Source of the DNA: Gemmatimonadota bacterium
GTDB taxonomy: Bacteria; JAAXHH01
NCBI GenBank assembly: GCA_009838645.1
Contig: VXRC01000049.1
Coordinates: forward strand, 248,001 to 312,000
DNA length: 64,000 nt
Reading direction: 5' to 3'
Below, piece by piece: positions 17,544-27,359 of this stretch. The translations under genes were made by a program, and so were the position numbers. Below the pieces are notes generated by a model, which worked only from the letters and a program-made list of their open reading frames with translations, searched no databases and was not told the DNA's origin. How positions within the stretch are numbered: the first letter of the stretch is position 1; the number at the start of each line of letters is the position of its first letter.

Positions 17544-18332
17544 TTAAGCGTACTTGTCATGTCCGGACTCCGAGGAAGTATCAATCCGTTCTTTGATTCC
17601 TGCTCGGTAGCGGTCAATCCATTCGGCGTTGAGTTCGTCTGCAAGACGTCTGTTATGAGTCGAAATCTGGCGTCCGGGTGGTAGCTTGAGGCCGAGGAAG
17701 TCAAGGATTTCACAGACTACTTTGACGGGGTCAGCGTCCAGGTCTTCATACCGCACCATATGCGGCTGAATTCCAGCGGAAGCAAACCACGCCCGCCAAG
17801 ACGAATTGTGATCTTCTATTACTTGCACCAACTTATGGATCAGATCGAAGTCGAAACGTGGTTCTATTACCGGCTGTTTCAGCTTCTCCCGATCGGTCTG
17901 GTGCCAAACATTGGATTGCTCAGCCCGGTGCCACGACACAGCCTGCGCCAGCACATCGTCACGTTGCAGATAGATGAACCCCGTATGACCGAGCGCCTGG
18001 TTCAACAGTTCGATATCGTGACCAGCGGGAGCAGGATAGACGGTACCCAGTCTGTCGAACAAATAATCCAAAGTACCCCACATAATCCGGGCGGCAAATA
18101 CTCCGTTTTCTGACCTGCCCGCGGCGAGGGCAGCACGTATGAACTCGGAATACTCGAAGATCCTATGGGAAGAGCGGACAATGTCCCATCGCTCAGCCCA
18201 CAACTGCTCATCGGGTTGTCGGAAGTACGACTCGGGCTGACCCGCGAATTTCGTAGACGCCATCAATCCACACAACAAGGTACTGCCCGTACGTGGGGTG
18301 GCGCAGATCAAATACGAATCGATGCGTCCCAT
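17544..18332 (-). CDS. Stf0-type sulfotransferase
   Basis: Transfers sulfate from PAPS to a hydroxyl, probably of a sugar or lipid. The start at 18332 is set by AGGAAGG 7 bases upstream; a longer frame exists but lacks support. The 262-residue product opens with YLICATPRTGSTLLCGLM, whose TPRTGSTLL (12-20) is the PAPS 5'-phosphosulfate loop, followed by GQPESYFR as in Stf0 proteins. Later parts include IYLQRDDVLAQAVSWHRAEQ and VRYEDLDADPVKVVCEILDFLG, both family signatures. Mycobacterial Stf0 sulfates trehalose; the acceptor here is unknown. Confidence 0.85.
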   Translation of the reverse strand: MGRIDSYLICATPRTGSTLLCGLMASTKFAGQPESYFRQPDEQLWAERWDIVRSSHRIFEYSEFIRAALAAGRSENGVFAARIMWGTLDYLFDRLGTVYPAPAGHDIELLNQALGHTGFIYLQRDDVLAQAVSWHRAEQSNVWHQTDREKLKQPVIEPRFDFDLIHKLVQVIEDHNSSWRAWFASAGIQPHMVRYEDLDADPVKVVCEILDFLGLKLPPGRQISTHNRRLADELNAEWIDRYRAGIKERIDTSSESGHDKYA

Positions 18333-18536
18333 CCAACAACCTTCCTCACTGGTTCTTGATAACCTGTCTACGCAGGCCAAACACACCATCCAACCTGTTA
18401 TCGAACCTTAGTCTATGCGAGATGATTGTCGTCAGGGTTAAGGCAGAGCAACCGGCGCAGGTCGACGATAGGCGGCCCACCCCGTTCATCCGATTTTGAT
18501 GCGGAGACAACGTTGACCCGGCCAGTGAGAATCCCC

Positions 18537-19610
18537 TCACCCAACCTTCGCCTCGAACGCCGCTATCTCTTCCGCACCCTCCATTACACCGATCTCTAGG
18601 TGAAAATCCCGTATCTCGTCGGGCTCGATGTGCTGCAGGTAGCCGTTCTTGCGGTTCCAGGCCCGGCCGAGCATGCTGACGTTGCCCGGTTCGATGCCGG
18701 TGACGTAGGTACCCCTATGGAAGTGCTGCCAGTGGCTTACGAGGGGGATCTCCGCCTTGGGGAAGGACCAGTACAGACCCAGACCCAGCCGGTCATTGAT
18801 CAGTCCTACGTGGCACAGACCGCTGGCATCGGCCCGGGGACGGAGGACGTAGACGTCGTCGTGCGCTTCGTCTGCGGGTGCAGAGACCGTAGAAAAGGTA
18901 TCGGGATCGACCTCCCGGTCTTCGAGCCATTCCGTCGACTTTTCGCTGTCGATGACGACGCGCGTGCCCTCGTCGAGGATGGGGAAACCGGGGTTGCAAT
19001 GATAGACGAACATCAGGGGTGAGCGATCGACGGATTGGTTGTGTATACGGTCGTGAATGTGCAGCGATTTCTCGCCCAGGACCGTCGAGATTTCCCGGGT
19101 GAGTTCCAGGTTGGTGCCGAAGACGACGGCTTCCCTGATCTTCCCGCGCACTTTGATGACATAGTCGTCGCCGTCCCATTGGCCATCGGTATGGACCTGC
19201 CGGGCGGGAAGGAATGAAAGGCGTCCGTGGAGGCCGAGTTCTTCGTTTTCTTCTTCGGGATCGACTTCCGGATGGCCCGTGAACGTCATCCCGCAGCTCA
19301 GGACCAGCCCGCCGTAAAACCCGCGCATCCAGCCGTAGCCCTGCGGTTCGTAAAACGCTGGCCCCACGTCGCCCGTGTTGCTGCGGAAGCAGAGCGACAT
19401 GCCCTTGTAGTGGGCCGAGGCCACGTCAAGTGCCCGCCCGGGCAGCAGGGAGAAGCACAGGCCCGAGGCGTTGAATACCTCGATGAGATCGGCGCCCCGG
19501 TCGCTGCCTTCGCGCAGTTCGCCGTACCGGGCGTGGGCCACCTGGCTCATGTCACCAACGAGATCGAGCAGTTCCCTGCGTGTATACTCTTTTCCGAATA
19601 GACGTGCCAT
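18537..19610 (-). CDS. DUF4432 / aldose 1-epimerase-like protein
   Basis: A 357-residue protein resembling the DUF4432 branch of the galactose mutarotase-like fold, expected to bind a sugar. The ATG at 19610 is preferred because AGGAAG sits 6 bases before it; an upstream GTG at 19616 overlaps that site. Recognisable stretches are GLCFSLLPGRALDVASAHYKGMSLCF, FYGGLVLSCGMTFTG, FVYHCNPGFPILDEGTRV, and EPGNVSMLGRAWNRKNG near the C-terminus. The reaction is not established for this family. It lies 60 bases downstream of glnS on the same strand. Confidence 0.82.
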   Translation of the reverse strand: MARLFGKEYTRRELLDLVGDMSQVAHARYGELREGSDRGADLIEVFNASGLCFSLLPGRALDVASAHYKGMSLCFRSNTGDVGPAFYEPQGYGWMRGFYGGLVLSCGMTFTGHPEVDPEEENEELGLHGRLSFLPARQVHTDGQWDGDDYVIKVRGKIREAVVFGTNLELTREISTVLGEKSLHIHDRIHNQSVDRSPLMFVYHCNPGFPILDEGTRVVIDSEKSTEWLEDREVDPDTFSTVSAPADEAHDDVYVLRPRADASGLCHVGLINDRLGLGLYWSFPKAEIPLVSHWQHFHRGTYVTGIEPGNVSMLGRAWNRKNGYLQHIEPDEIRDFHLEIGVMEGAEEIAAFEAKVG

Positions 19611-19670
19611 GGTCACCTTCCTGGATGGAATCGTCTCTGTGAGTTGCGTGAACTCGTATCTACTTTTGTT

Positions 19671-21347
19671 CTACTTCTGCTGGATCTTCGCCCAGGTATC
19701 GCGGAGGGTGATCGTACGGTTGAACACCGGTCCGTTGGGCTGCGTTTCGACGGCGTCGATACAGAAGTAGCCCAGCCGCTCGAACTGGTAGTTTACACCG
19801 GGTTCGGCGTCTGCCAGCCCGGGCTCGACCTTGCAGTCCGTGACGGTCTTGAGCGAATCAGGATTCAATAAGGACCGGTCATCGTCGACTTCACCCGGAC
19901 GGGGATCCGGGTCGCTGAAAAGCCGGTCGTAGAGACGCACGGTGGCGTTCAGGGCGTGCGCGGCCGATACCCAGTGAATGGTGCCGCGTACCTTCCGGCC
20001 GTCCGGCGTAGACCCGCCCCGGGATTCGGGATCGTAGGTGCAATGCAGTTCGACCACTTGCCCGTCATCGTCCTTGATCACGTCCGTGCAGGTGATGTAG
20101 TAGCCGTATCGCAGGCGGACTTCCCGGCCCAGCGCCAGCCGGAAGAACTTCCGCGGCGGATCTTCCATAAAGTCGTTTCGCTCGATATAGATTTCACGGG
20201 TGAAAGGCACCTGCCGCGTCCCCATGCCCTCGTCTTCCGGGTTGTTCACGGCTTCCATCTGCTCGGTGCGGTCGGTGGGGTAATTGGTGATCACGACCTT
20301 CAGCGGGTCGAGCACGCCCATGACCCGAGGTGCCCGTTTGTTCAGGTCCTCCCGGATGATGAAGTCCGCCAGGGCCATGTCGATGAGATTGTGGTTCTTG
20401 GCCACACCGACGCGGTCGCAGAGGGTCCGGACGGCCACGGGGGTGTATCCCCGGCGCCGCAGGCCGGACAGCGTGGGCATGCGGGGGTCGTCCCACCCGG
20501 ACAGCACGCCTTCTTCGATGAGCGGCCGGTAGAAGCGCTTCGAAAGCACGGTGTGGGCCAGCGCCAGCGGCGCGAATTCGATCTGCTGAGGGTGGTAGAC
20601 GTCCAGTCGGTCCAGGATCCAATCGTAGAGCGGCCGGTTGTTCTCGAACTCCAGGGTGCAGAGCGAATGGGTGATGCCTTCGATGGAGTCCGAAAGGCAG
20701 TGGGTGAAGTCGTACATGGGATACACGCGCCACTTGTCCCCGGTGCGGTAATGATGGGCGTGTCGGATCCGGTACAGCACGGGGTCGCGCATCGTCAGAT
20801 TCGGATGGGCCATGTCGATCCGGGCCCTCAGGACGTGCGTACCGTCCGGAAACTCCCCGGCCTGCATGCGTTCGAAAAGGTCCCGGTTCTCCGCGACAGT
20901 CCGGTCGCGGTACGGACTGTTTCGGCCCGGTTCCGTGGGCGTGCCACGGTGATCCCGCATTTCTTCCCAGGTCAGGCTGTCCACGTAGGCGTCGCCCTGG
21001 TCCACGAGTTGCTGCGCGTAGGCGTACAGCTGATCGAAGTAACCGGAGGCGAAGTACAGGCGATCTTCCCAGTCGAATCCCAGCCACCGGATGTCCCGCT
21101 TGATCCCCTCCACGAAGTCCACGTTCTCCGTCTCGGGATTGGAATCGTCGAACCGGAGATTGCACAGGCCGGAGTACTCCTCCGCCACTCCGAAATTCAG
21201 GCAGATCGACTTGGCGTGACCGATATGGAGATAGCCATTCGGCTCCGGAGGAAAACGGGTATGCACCTTGCCCCCGAATTTCCCACTTTCCATGTCCGTG
21301 TCGATAATTTCGCGTATGAAATCCCTGTACTGTTTTTCTGTGCTCAT
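19671..21347 (-). CDS. glnS: Glutaminyl-tRNA synthetase
   Basis: Class I aminoacyl-tRNA synthetase charging tRNA-Gln directly. The 558-residue protein has [15 protein letters not shown] with HIGH at 41-44, the KMSKS-equivalent VLSKR at 267-271, [24 protein letters not shown], and a C-terminal two-barrel anticodon-binding region typical of GlnRS. The DDSNPETE motif separates GlnRS/GluRS from other synthetases, and the length plus the VLSKR form indicate GlnRS rather than GltX. Bacterial glnS is generally held to be of eukaryotic origin and patchily distributed. A strong promoter lies about 45 bases upstream. Confidence 0.95.
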   Translation of the reverse strand: MSTEKQYRDFIREIIDTDMESGKFGGKVHTRFPPEPNGYLHIGHAKSICLNFGVAEEYSGLCNLRFDDSNPETENVDFVEGIKRDIRWLGFDWEDRLYFASGYFDQLYAYAQQLVDQGDAYVDSLTWEEMRDHRGTPTEPGRNSPYRDRTVAENRDLFERMQAGEFPDGTHVLRARIDMAHPNLTMRDPVLYRIRHAHHYRTGDKWRVYPMYDFTHCLSDSIEGITHSLCTLEFENNRPLYDWILDRLDVYHPQQIEFAPLALAHTVLSKRFYRPLIEEGVLSGWDDPRMPTLSGLRRRGYTPVAVRTLCDRVGVAKNHNLIDMALADFIIREDLNKRAPRVMGVLDPLKVVITNYPTDRTEQMEAVNNPEDEGMGTRQVPFTREIYIERNDFMEDPPRKFFRLALGREVRLRYGYYITCTDVIKDDDGQVVELHCTYDPESRGGSTPDGRKVRGTIHWVSAAHALNATVRLYDRLFSDPDPRPGEVDDDRSLLNPDSLKTVTDCKVEPGLADAEPGVNYQFERLGYFCIDAVETQPNGPVFNRTITLRDTWAKIQQK

Positions 21348-21391
21348 AAGTTCCTGATCGGGTTACCGTTAGAGCAGATTCAAGACCGTGT

Positions 21392-21420
21392 AATATAGGG
21401 CGTTAGAGGAGAAATGGCAA
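21392..21420 (-). promoter_or_regulatory. Predicted promoter of glnS
   Basis: Minus strand TTGCCA (21415-21420), exact 17-base spacer, TATATT (21392-21397), each 5 of 6 to consensus. The leader is about 40 bases with AGGA before the ATG. The 288-bp gap around it is AT-rich and otherwise unexplained. Confidence 0.6.
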
Positions 21421-21635
21421 GGTGAAGATAGGGCAGCGAGAGGCACGGAATCATTCGTAATATAGTAAGGTGCTTATAGCATTCTGACTATAATACAGAA
21501 CTCAGTCGGTCCTATATTATAGCCTGTGTTGAATACAATCACAGAATCAGGCCTTATACCAGCCTAACTTTAATAGCGAATTTGTCTCGCTAAGTCGCAA
21601 CAAACAGGAAAATCGAAAGCGGCGCTATTGATTTT

Positions 21636-22469
21636 CTACATTGTCCTCGCCCACGCCCCGATATGCGGCGGAATAACAACTGGTCGCTTCGCCGCGACGA
21701 TTTCCTCCCGTACCCGCCGGGGAATGGTGTCGATGTCCACCTCTTCGGCGGTCGCGATCCCGTAGTGTTCCAGCAGCGGGACGACGCTACGGAATGAATT
21801 CGCGACGTACGAATACCCCGGCCAGTCGGCGGATCCGCCGAGCAGCATGCCGGCGTCCAGGGTGGGCTCGGGCAGGCCGGCCTCGATGAACACCCGGTGC
21901 AGGTCCAGTCCCATATTCGGGTTCGCCCCGGATCGCTCAAATACCTCCACGATCCAATCGACCAACTGGCGCATGAGCGGAGTATCTTCGTTACTGTACG
22001 ACCGGGTCATCGTGAAATCGATCTCCTGGAAGACAACGAGACCGCGGGGGCGCAAGCGGGTTGCGAGTTGTTTGAGTGTGGCCACGGGATCGGGCAGGTA
22101 CATGAGCACCAGTCTTCCGATCAGGGCGTCGAAATCGCCGCCAAGTTCCAGGGTATGCACGTCGCCGGCAAGGAACTCCACGTTTCGGTGCCCCGCCTGC
22201 CGGACCCGTTCCCGGGCGGTCTCCAGGATCTCCGGATTCATGTCCACGCCCACGACTTCCCCTTCGGGACCTACGAGCTCCGCCGCGACCAGGACCACGT
22301 CGCCCGCGCCGCTGCCGATGTCGAGGACCCTCATGCCCCGAGCAAGGCCGGCCGACTTCAGAAACCGCTCCGTGATCGGCCTTAAGAGCCGGGACTGCTC
22401 GATCAGGCGTTCAGTCTCTTCGTCGCTGCGTCCCATCGTGTATTGCCGATCGCGGTCTTGATCCGTCAT
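21636..22469 (-). CDS. SAM-dependent methyltransferase (UbiE/Methyltransf_11 type)
   Basis: Class I methyltransferase, substrate unknown. Start chosen at 22469 (MTDQDRDRQYTMGRSDEE), with AAGGAG 11 bases upstream; the frame continues to 22511 without a better site. The 277-residue product has motif I VLDIGSGAGDVVLVAAELVG, an acidic motif II GVDMNPEILETAR, FLAGDVHTLEL and LVLMYLPDPVATLKQLATRLRPRG. YTMGRSDEETERLIEQSRL before the core is common in small-molecule methyltransferases of this type. The C-terminal half likely caps the active site. Confidence 0.82.
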   Translation of the reverse strand: MTDQDRDRQYTMGRSDEETERLIEQSRLLRPITERFLKSAGLARGMRVLDIGSGAGDVVLVAAELVGPEGEVVGVDMNPEILETARERVRQAGHRNVEFLAGDVHTLELGGDFDALIGRLVLMYLPDPVATLKQLATRLRPRGLVVFQEIDFTMTRSYSNEDTPLMRQLVDWIVEVFERSGANPNMGLDLHRVFIEAGLPEPTLDAGMLLGGSADWPGYSYVANSFRSVVPLLEHYGIATAEEVDIDTIPRRVREEIVAAKRPVVIPPHIGAWARTM

Positions 22470-22655
22470 TTCAGATACTTCTCCTTTCCATCCTTCTACT
22501 TGCACATACATGCGCTGGTTTGGACTCGGCTGCTCGCGAATCGCTCAAATTGTGGCCCATAGCGTCACACGTCAACGACTTTAAGTCGCGCTTACCATTC
22601 TCACCTGTCACACGCATCACATGCGTCATAACTAGGAGTTACTGTCCATCCTCCC

Positions 22656-23480
22656 TCACTCCTTCACCGCCCCCAACGTGATCCCCTGCACGAACTCCCG
22701 CTGCATCGCGAGGAACAGGGCCATGATGGGCAGGATGGACAGCAGTGTCCCGGCCATGAGCATGCCGTATTCCTGGCGGTAGACGCCCACCAGGCTGGCC
22801 AGGCCGAGGGGCAGGGTGTACTTGGCGGCGTCCCGCAGCACGATCATGGGCCAGAGGAACTCGTTCCAGGCCCCCAGGAACCCGAAGATGCTCAGGGCGC
22901 CCATGGCCGGCTTCACGGTCGGGATGATGACGCGCCAGTAGATACCGAATTCGGAGGTGCCGTCGATCCGCGCCGCATCGAGCAGATCCGAGGGTACGCC
23001 GAGAATGAACTGCCGCATGAGGAACACGCCGAAGCCACTGGATGCCAGGTAGGGCAGGATCACGCCCTGGTAGGTGTCGAGCCAGCCAAATTTGTACAAC
23101 AGGGTGAACAGGGGCACCAGCACCAGGTGAAAGGGGATCATCATGGAGGCGAGGACGATGGCGAAGAGGACGCCGCGGCCCCGGAACGAGTACTTGGCAA
23201 AGGCGAATCCGCCCATGGTGGCGATGGCGAGAAGCAGCAGCGTGTGCGAGGTGGCCAGGAAGGTGCTGTTGACGACGTACTGGATGATCGGCATTTCCTG
23301 GAACAGCCGGGTGAAGTTCTCGAGTGTGGGGTCCTGGGGGAGAAAGGTCGGCGGGTAGGTGAAGATTTCGCCCGACGGCTTGAAGGAAGCGGATACCACC
23401 CAGAACAGCGGCGTCAGGACCAGGACGGTCAGCATTATCAGGAGCACATAGGTGATGGTGGTGCGAACAGGGTTTCTCAT
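22656..23480 (-). CDS. Sugar ABC transporter permease (MalG/UgpE type)
   Basis: Inner-membrane subunit of a carbohydrate importer. The 274-residue product has six predicted membrane segments and the cytoplasmic EAA loop DAARIDGTSEFGIYWRVIIP, which docks the ATPase. It also shows the typical N-terminal pattern LTPLFWVVSASFKPSGEIF. It starts 4 bases after the stop of the partner permease, so the two are translated together. This is the last gene of the transport block; no ATP-binding subunit follows, so a shared ATPase encoded elsewhere must energise it. Confidence 0.9.
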   Translation of the reverse strand: MRNPVRTTITYVLLIMLTVLVLTPLFWVVSASFKPSGEIFTYPPTFLPQDPTLENFTRLFQEMPIIQYVVNSTFLATSHTLLLLAIATMGGFAFAKYSFRGRGVLFAIVLASMMIPFHLVLVPLFTLLYKFGWLDTYQGVILPYLASSGFGVFLMRQFILGVPSDLLDAARIDGTSEFGIYWRVIIPTVKPAMGALSIFGFLGAWNEFLWPMIVLRDAAKYTLPLGLASLVGVYRQEYGMLMAGTLLSILPIMALFLAMQREFVQGITLGAVKE

Positions 23481-23484
23481 GGTG

Positions 23485-24336
23485 TCAGTTTTCCCTGAGT
23501 ACGCCGAAAAACCGGACCTGTATGATGGAAATGACCCCGATGATCACGGCCAGGGCCCAGCCGATGGTCGCCGCGTAGCCGAGGTTGATGAACTCGAATC
23601 CATGCTTGTACAGGTACATCACCATGGTCATGCTCGCATTGCCGGGGCCGCCCTCCGTGAGTACGTAGGGCAGATCGAAGAGCTGGAACGAGCCAATCAT
23701 GGACGTGATCACCACGAAAGCGATGACGGGCTTGAGGGCGGGGACCGTCACGTGCACGAAGCTCTGCCAGGGTCCCGCGCCGTCCACCGCGGCCGCTTCG
23801 TAGAGCTCCTGCCGAATGCTCTGAAGCCCGGCGAGGAAGTAGACCATGTTGAATCCCGCCCACCGCCATACCCCGGCCAGTACGAGGGCGGGCATGACCA
23901 GGTCGGGATCCTGAAGCCACGGGATTTCGGAACCGAGCACCCTGTTCACCAGGCCGTAGCGCCGGTCGTACAGCAGGTAGAAGATCACGGCGATGAAGAC
24001 GCCGGAGATCAGCACCGGCGAGAAGAAGGAAAGACGGAACAGGTTCCGGCCTTTCAGGCGGGCGTTGCTGAGGAGCAGGGCGAGGGCCAGGGCCACCGGC
24101 AGTTGCAGGAGCAGGCTGCCCGCGGCGAAATAGGCCGTGTTCCAGAGGGCGGTCCAGAAGAGCGGGTCGGCGATCAACCGTTCGATGTTCTCCAGGCCTA
24201 CGAAGGTCTGGTTCTGCATGCCCCGGACACTGTACGTGCTAAGACGGATCGAATCAAACAGGGGGTAGACCATGAAGACGCCGAAGAGCGCGAAGAATGG
24301 CGCGAGGAAGAAGTAGGGGGCGTACCGGGGTTTCAT
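23485..24336 (-). CDS. Sugar ABC transporter permease (MalF/UgpA type)
   Basis: Membrane partner of the MalG-type subunit. The 283-residue protein has six membrane segments and the EAA loop EAAAVDGAGPWQSFVHVTVP. APYFFLAPFFALFGVFMVYPLFDSI at the N-terminus is typical of the UgpA branch. Its ATG overlaps the stop of the binding-protein gene by four bases (ATGA), a sign of translational coupling. The substrate is probably a sugar or a glycerol-phosphate-like compound; not readable. Confidence 0.9.
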   Translation of the reverse strand: MKPRYAPYFFLAPFFALFGVFMVYPLFDSIRLSTYSVRGMQNQTFVGLENIERLIADPLFWTALWNTAYFAAGSLLLQLPVALALALLLSNARLKGRNLFRLSFFSPVLISGVFIAVIFYLLYDRRYGLVNRVLGSEIPWLQDPDLVMPALVLAGVWRWAGFNMVYFLAGLQSIRQELYEAAAVDGAGPWQSFVHVTVPALKPVIAFVVITSMIGSFQLFDLPYVLTEGGPGNASMTMVMYLYKHGFEFINLGYAATIGWALAVIIGVISIIQVRFFGVLREN

Positions 24337-25643
24337 TCGGTCTCTGCTGTGTTATCCCGCAGCGCGCGGACCTGCTCTGCCAGGTGGGACAGCGCATCGG
24401 CGGGCGTCCGAATCCCATTGGCGGCTTCGTACACGGCCTGCCGCAGCAGATCGTTGGCTTCGGCCCAATACGGGTTCAGGTGAAATCCGGGGATGTCGGG
24501 CGCGAGTTCCGTCAGGCTTCTGCCCAGGACCTGCCCGTCCAGGTACGCCTCGGACTCGCCGTACACCGGGTTGGACCACGCCGACCGGATCGGCGGGATG
24601 ATAAAGGTCTTGCGGTAACGGTTCGCGAGGGCCTCGTCGTCCATGTAGGCGAACTTGGCGAATTCCCAGGCGAGATCCGGGTTCTCGGCCTGTTTGGTAA
24701 CCGCGATCATGGTGCCGCCCCAGGTCGAGGTGCGTCGCTCGCCTTCCCGCCAGGCCGGCAGGGGCATGGCACGCCATTTCCCTTCCAGTTCCGGGACGAA
24801 CCTCCGAACGAAGCTAATGTACCAGTCCGGTGCCAGCACACCCAGAATGACGTTTTCCTTCATGGCGGCGTAGCTGGCCGGGTCCTGGGAGAATTCGGGG
24901 ATGGCCAGTTGCGCCTCGTTGAGCAGGCTGCAGTAGAATTCCAGGGTGGAAACGGCGATGTCGTTGTCGATGATGACCCCGCCGTCCTCATCGAACATGC
25001 CGCCGCCGTTCTGCAGGAGCATAAGCCAGAAATGGCCCGGCTTGTGGGCGCTCAGCATGATCGGATAGCGGTCGGGCCGCCCGTCTCCGTCCTCGTCGCG
25101 GGCAAGGGGTCTCGTCTCGCGGACGAAATCATCCCAGGTTTCGATGGATGCCGGATCGATCCCCGCTTCCTCATACACGTCGTGACGGTACAGGAGCATG
25201 ACGGGATGGACGTCGCGGGGCAGGCCGTACACCCGGCCGCCTAAGGACCAGGGTGCGAGGCGCGCCTGTACGAACTCATCCGCGATCCCCTCGCGCTCGA
25301 TGCGGTCGGTCAGGTCCACGAAGCCGATTTCTTCCTTCGTGCCCTTGAAGAACCGGCCTACCGATGAGATTTCTACCTCGGAAAGATCGGGGCCGCCGAT
25401 GCCGGACAGGAAGGCGGCAAGGAGCTTGTCGTGCAGTTTCGAGATCAGCCGCAGTTCGACCCTGACGCCGGGATGGGCTGCCTCGAACGCCGGGATCCTG
25501 GCACTGAACTCATCGTAGTGCGTCTGCGCGAAGATCCAGAACTCCAGCGTGTCCGAGCGGTCATCGCCGCGGAACACGATGACGGGAAAGGCCAGGAGGA
25601 AGAGCAGGCCGAAGATCAGGGGAGCCTTGCCGAGGTGGTTCAT
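24333..25643 (-). CDS. Sugar ABC transporter substrate-binding protein, probably membrane-anchored
   Basis: Binding subunit (SBP_bac_1 family, 436 residues) of the importer encoded downstream. The N-terminal hydrophobic stretch (PLIFGLLFLLAFPVIVF) is followed by RGDDRSDTLEFW without a lipobox Cys and without a clear cleavage site, so an uncleaved anchor is likely. The core shows FSARIPAFEAAHPGVRVELR, DLSEVEISSVGRFF, TWDDFVRETRPLA and an EF-hand-like Ca loop DEDGDGRPDRYP. Later STWGGTMIAVTKQAENPDLAWEFAKF fits sugar-binding proteins. It overlaps the next permease by four bases. Confidence 0.87.
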   Translation of the reverse strand: MNHLGKAPLIFGLLFLLAFPVIVFRGDDRSDTLEFWIFAQTHYDEFSARIPAFEAAHPGVRVELRLISKLHDKLLAAFLSGIGGPDLSEVEISSVGRFFKGTKEEIGFVDLTDRIEREGIADEFVQARLAPWSLGGRVYGLPRDVHPVMLLYRHDVYEEAGIDPASIETWDDFVRETRPLARDEDGDGRPDRYPIMLSAHKPGHFWLMLLQNGGGMFDEDGGVIIDNDIAVSTLEFYCSLLNEAQLAIPEFSQDPASYAAMKENVILGVLAPDWYISFVRRFVPELEGKWRAMPLPAWREGERRTSTWGGTMIAVTKQAENPDLAWEFAKFAYMDDEALANRYRKTFIIPPIRSAWSNPVYGESEAYLDGQVLGRSLTELAPDIPGFHLNPYWAEANDLLRQAVYEAANGIRTPADALSHLAEQVRALRDNTAETE

Positions 25644-25687
25644 ATGCTACGCCTGTTGCCGGCGAACGGGTGGACGGTCATACGCGG

Positions 25688-27157
25688 TCAACCATCTCCC
25701 ATGGCCTGCCGGATCGGGGTCATCACCGGTTCGGTAACCGATTCCGGCGGCGGGGTTGTGAAAAGCGACACCACGACGCCCACGATGGAAGTGGCCATGA
25801 AACTCCACGCGACGGGGATGAGGCCCGGGTTCGGCAGCCATTCGTAGAACATGGCGACGAGCACGGCGTTCCCCGCGATGATGGCCGTGATGGCGCCCGG
25901 GGCCGTGAACCGCCTCCAGTGCAAACCGAGCAGCCAGATAGGGGTCAGCGTGACGAAACCGGAGAAGGACAACTGGGCCAGGGCGAAGATGGAGGCCGGC
26001 CGGAGGATCACGATGTAGTAGGCGATCGCGCCGAGTATGACGAGGAACAGCCGGCCCAGCACGACCTGTCGGCGCTGGGACAGCCCGTACCACACGTCGC
26101 GGGTGAGCATGGACGAAAGGGTCAGCATCTGGGCGTCCAGGGTGGACATGACCGCCGCCAGGATACCGGCCAGGGCGAGTCCCTGGATCAGGGGACCGAA
26201 GTGGCTGCGGATCACCATGGGGAAGACCATGTCGGAATCCCGGCCCACGAAATCCGGGAATTCGATGCGTCCCCACACGCCGTAGAGCGTGGCCACCAGC
26301 ATCAGCCCGATCATGATGATGGGGTAGTACCGGATGGAGTTCTTCAGCGATTTCACGTCTTTCGCGGCGAATACGCGCACCAGCAGGTGGGGAAAGGCGA
26401 GGACGACCAGCCCCATGGCCATGCCCCAGACGAACCAGTTGCCCGTAGTGAAGGGCGGAGTATCCTTTGTGGCCGTGAGCTCCGGGAACCGCCGGGCGAC
26501 CTCCTGCATGACGCCCGAGACGCCGCCGAAATCGGCCGCGACGACGAAGATCGATACGTAGAGGAACACGCCGAAGACGAGGCCCTGGAACACGTTGGTC
26601 CACATGGTGGCCCGCATGCCGCCCGTGGTGGTGTAGAGCAGCGTGATGACCAGGATGCCGGCCGCCGCGACTTCGAAGGAGATCGCCTGTTGGGTAAAGA
26701 CGTCGACGGCCAGCCCCACGCCGGCGACGCCGGTGGACAGGTAGGGCAGCATGAATACGAAGTACACGACGAAGAGCAGGCGGCCGAGGTTAGGGCTGTC
26801 GAGCCGGCGGGCGAGCAGTTCGGCGGGCGTCACGGCCTTCAGTTTCCGGGACGCGATCCACGCGGGGTAGCCGATGACATAGTAGGCCACGGGGATGATC
26901 AGGGCCGCCATGGCCGCCGTATAACCGAACACCCCGTAGCCGTGATGGTAGGCGAGCCCCGAAATGCCCATGATCAGGAAGGGCGTGATGTTCGTGCCGA
27001 AGAGGGCCATGAACATAACGAGCGACCGGGCGAGGCGGCCCCCGAGGAAGTAGTCTTCGGCCGTCGGCTGGGACCGGCGGAACGCGGCGGCGCCGATGCC
27101 CAGCACCACGGCGAAGTACACCACCACCACGACGAATATGGTCGTTTCAGGACTCAT
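25688..27157 (-). CDS. Sodium:solute symporter (SSS family)
   Basis: Na+-driven importer of the SSS/PanF-PutP family, 489 residues with about 13 membrane helices. ATG at 27157 preferred (GGGA 6 bases upstream); another ATG lies at 27175. Family marks are EDYFLGGRLARSLVMFMALFGTNITPFLIMG, GYPAWIASRKLKAVTPAELLARR, LSTGVAGVGLAVDVF and LDAQMLTLSSMLTRD. It overlaps the DUF3311-like small gene by 11 bases, matching the known pairing of such symporters with a small membrane subunit. Substrate unknown (sugar, carboxylate or vitamin). Confidence 0.9.
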   Translation of the reverse strand: MSPETTIFVVVVVYFAVVLGIGAAAFRRSQPTAEDYFLGGRLARSLVMFMALFGTNITPFLIMGISGLAYHHGYGVFGYTAAMAALIIPVAYYVIGYPAWIASRKLKAVTPAELLARRLDSPNLGRLLFVVYFVFMLPYLSTGVAGVGLAVDVFTQQAISFEVAAAGILVITLLYTTTGGMRATMWTNVFQGLVFGVFLYVSIFVVAADFGGVSGVMQEVARRFPELTATKDTPPFTTGNWFVWGMAMGLVVLAFPHLLVRVFAAKDVKSLKNSIRYYPIIMIGLMLVATLYGVWGRIEFPDFVGRDSDMVFPMVIRSHFGPLIQGLALAGILAAVMSTLDAQMLTLSSMLTRDVWYGLSQRRQVVLGRLFLVILGAIAYYIVILRPASIFALAQLSFSGFVTLTPIWLLGLHWRRFTAPGAITAIIAGNAVLVAMFYEWLPNPGLIPVAWSFMATSIVGVVVSLFTTPPPESVTEPVMTPIRQAMGDG

Positions 27158-27359
27158 CGAAGTCCCGCCATACATATCGGGTGAAGTAGAGGACGAGCGC
27201 GGCGGCGGCGATCACCCATACGACGTGGTAGGCCAGGTCGACAGGAAGCCATCCGAAGAGCGGCGGAGGAGAGATGCCGTGGTTGAAGAAATCGACGTGG
27301 AGCGCGGCCAGCACGACCACGAGCACCCAGAATATCCTTCTATGCTGTCTTCGTGTCAT
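27147..27359 (-). CDS. Small membrane protein, DUF3311-like symporter partner
   Basis: A 70-residue protein with two hydrophobic segments ([16 protein letters not shown] and [22 protein letters not shown]) separated by the Pro-rich loop [11 protein letters not shown]. This is the layout of the DUF3311-type small subunits found beside SSS symporters. It overlaps the upstream AGCS gene by 20 bases and the downstream symporter by 11 bases, so translation is probably coupled. It may aid assembly or gating of the symporter; that is inference. Confidence 0.75.
   Translation of the reverse strand: MTRRQHRRIFWVLVVVLAALHVDFFNHGISPPPLFGWLPVDLAYHVVWVIAAAALVLYFTRYVWRDFDES

Noticed and set aside
19956-21398. 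Plus-strand frame opposite glnS
   Set aside because: Antisense of a well-defined synthetase; composition is non-protein-like.
25670-27184. Plus-strand frame opposite the SSS symporter
   Set aside because: His/Asp/Gly-rich shadow of a membrane protein gene.
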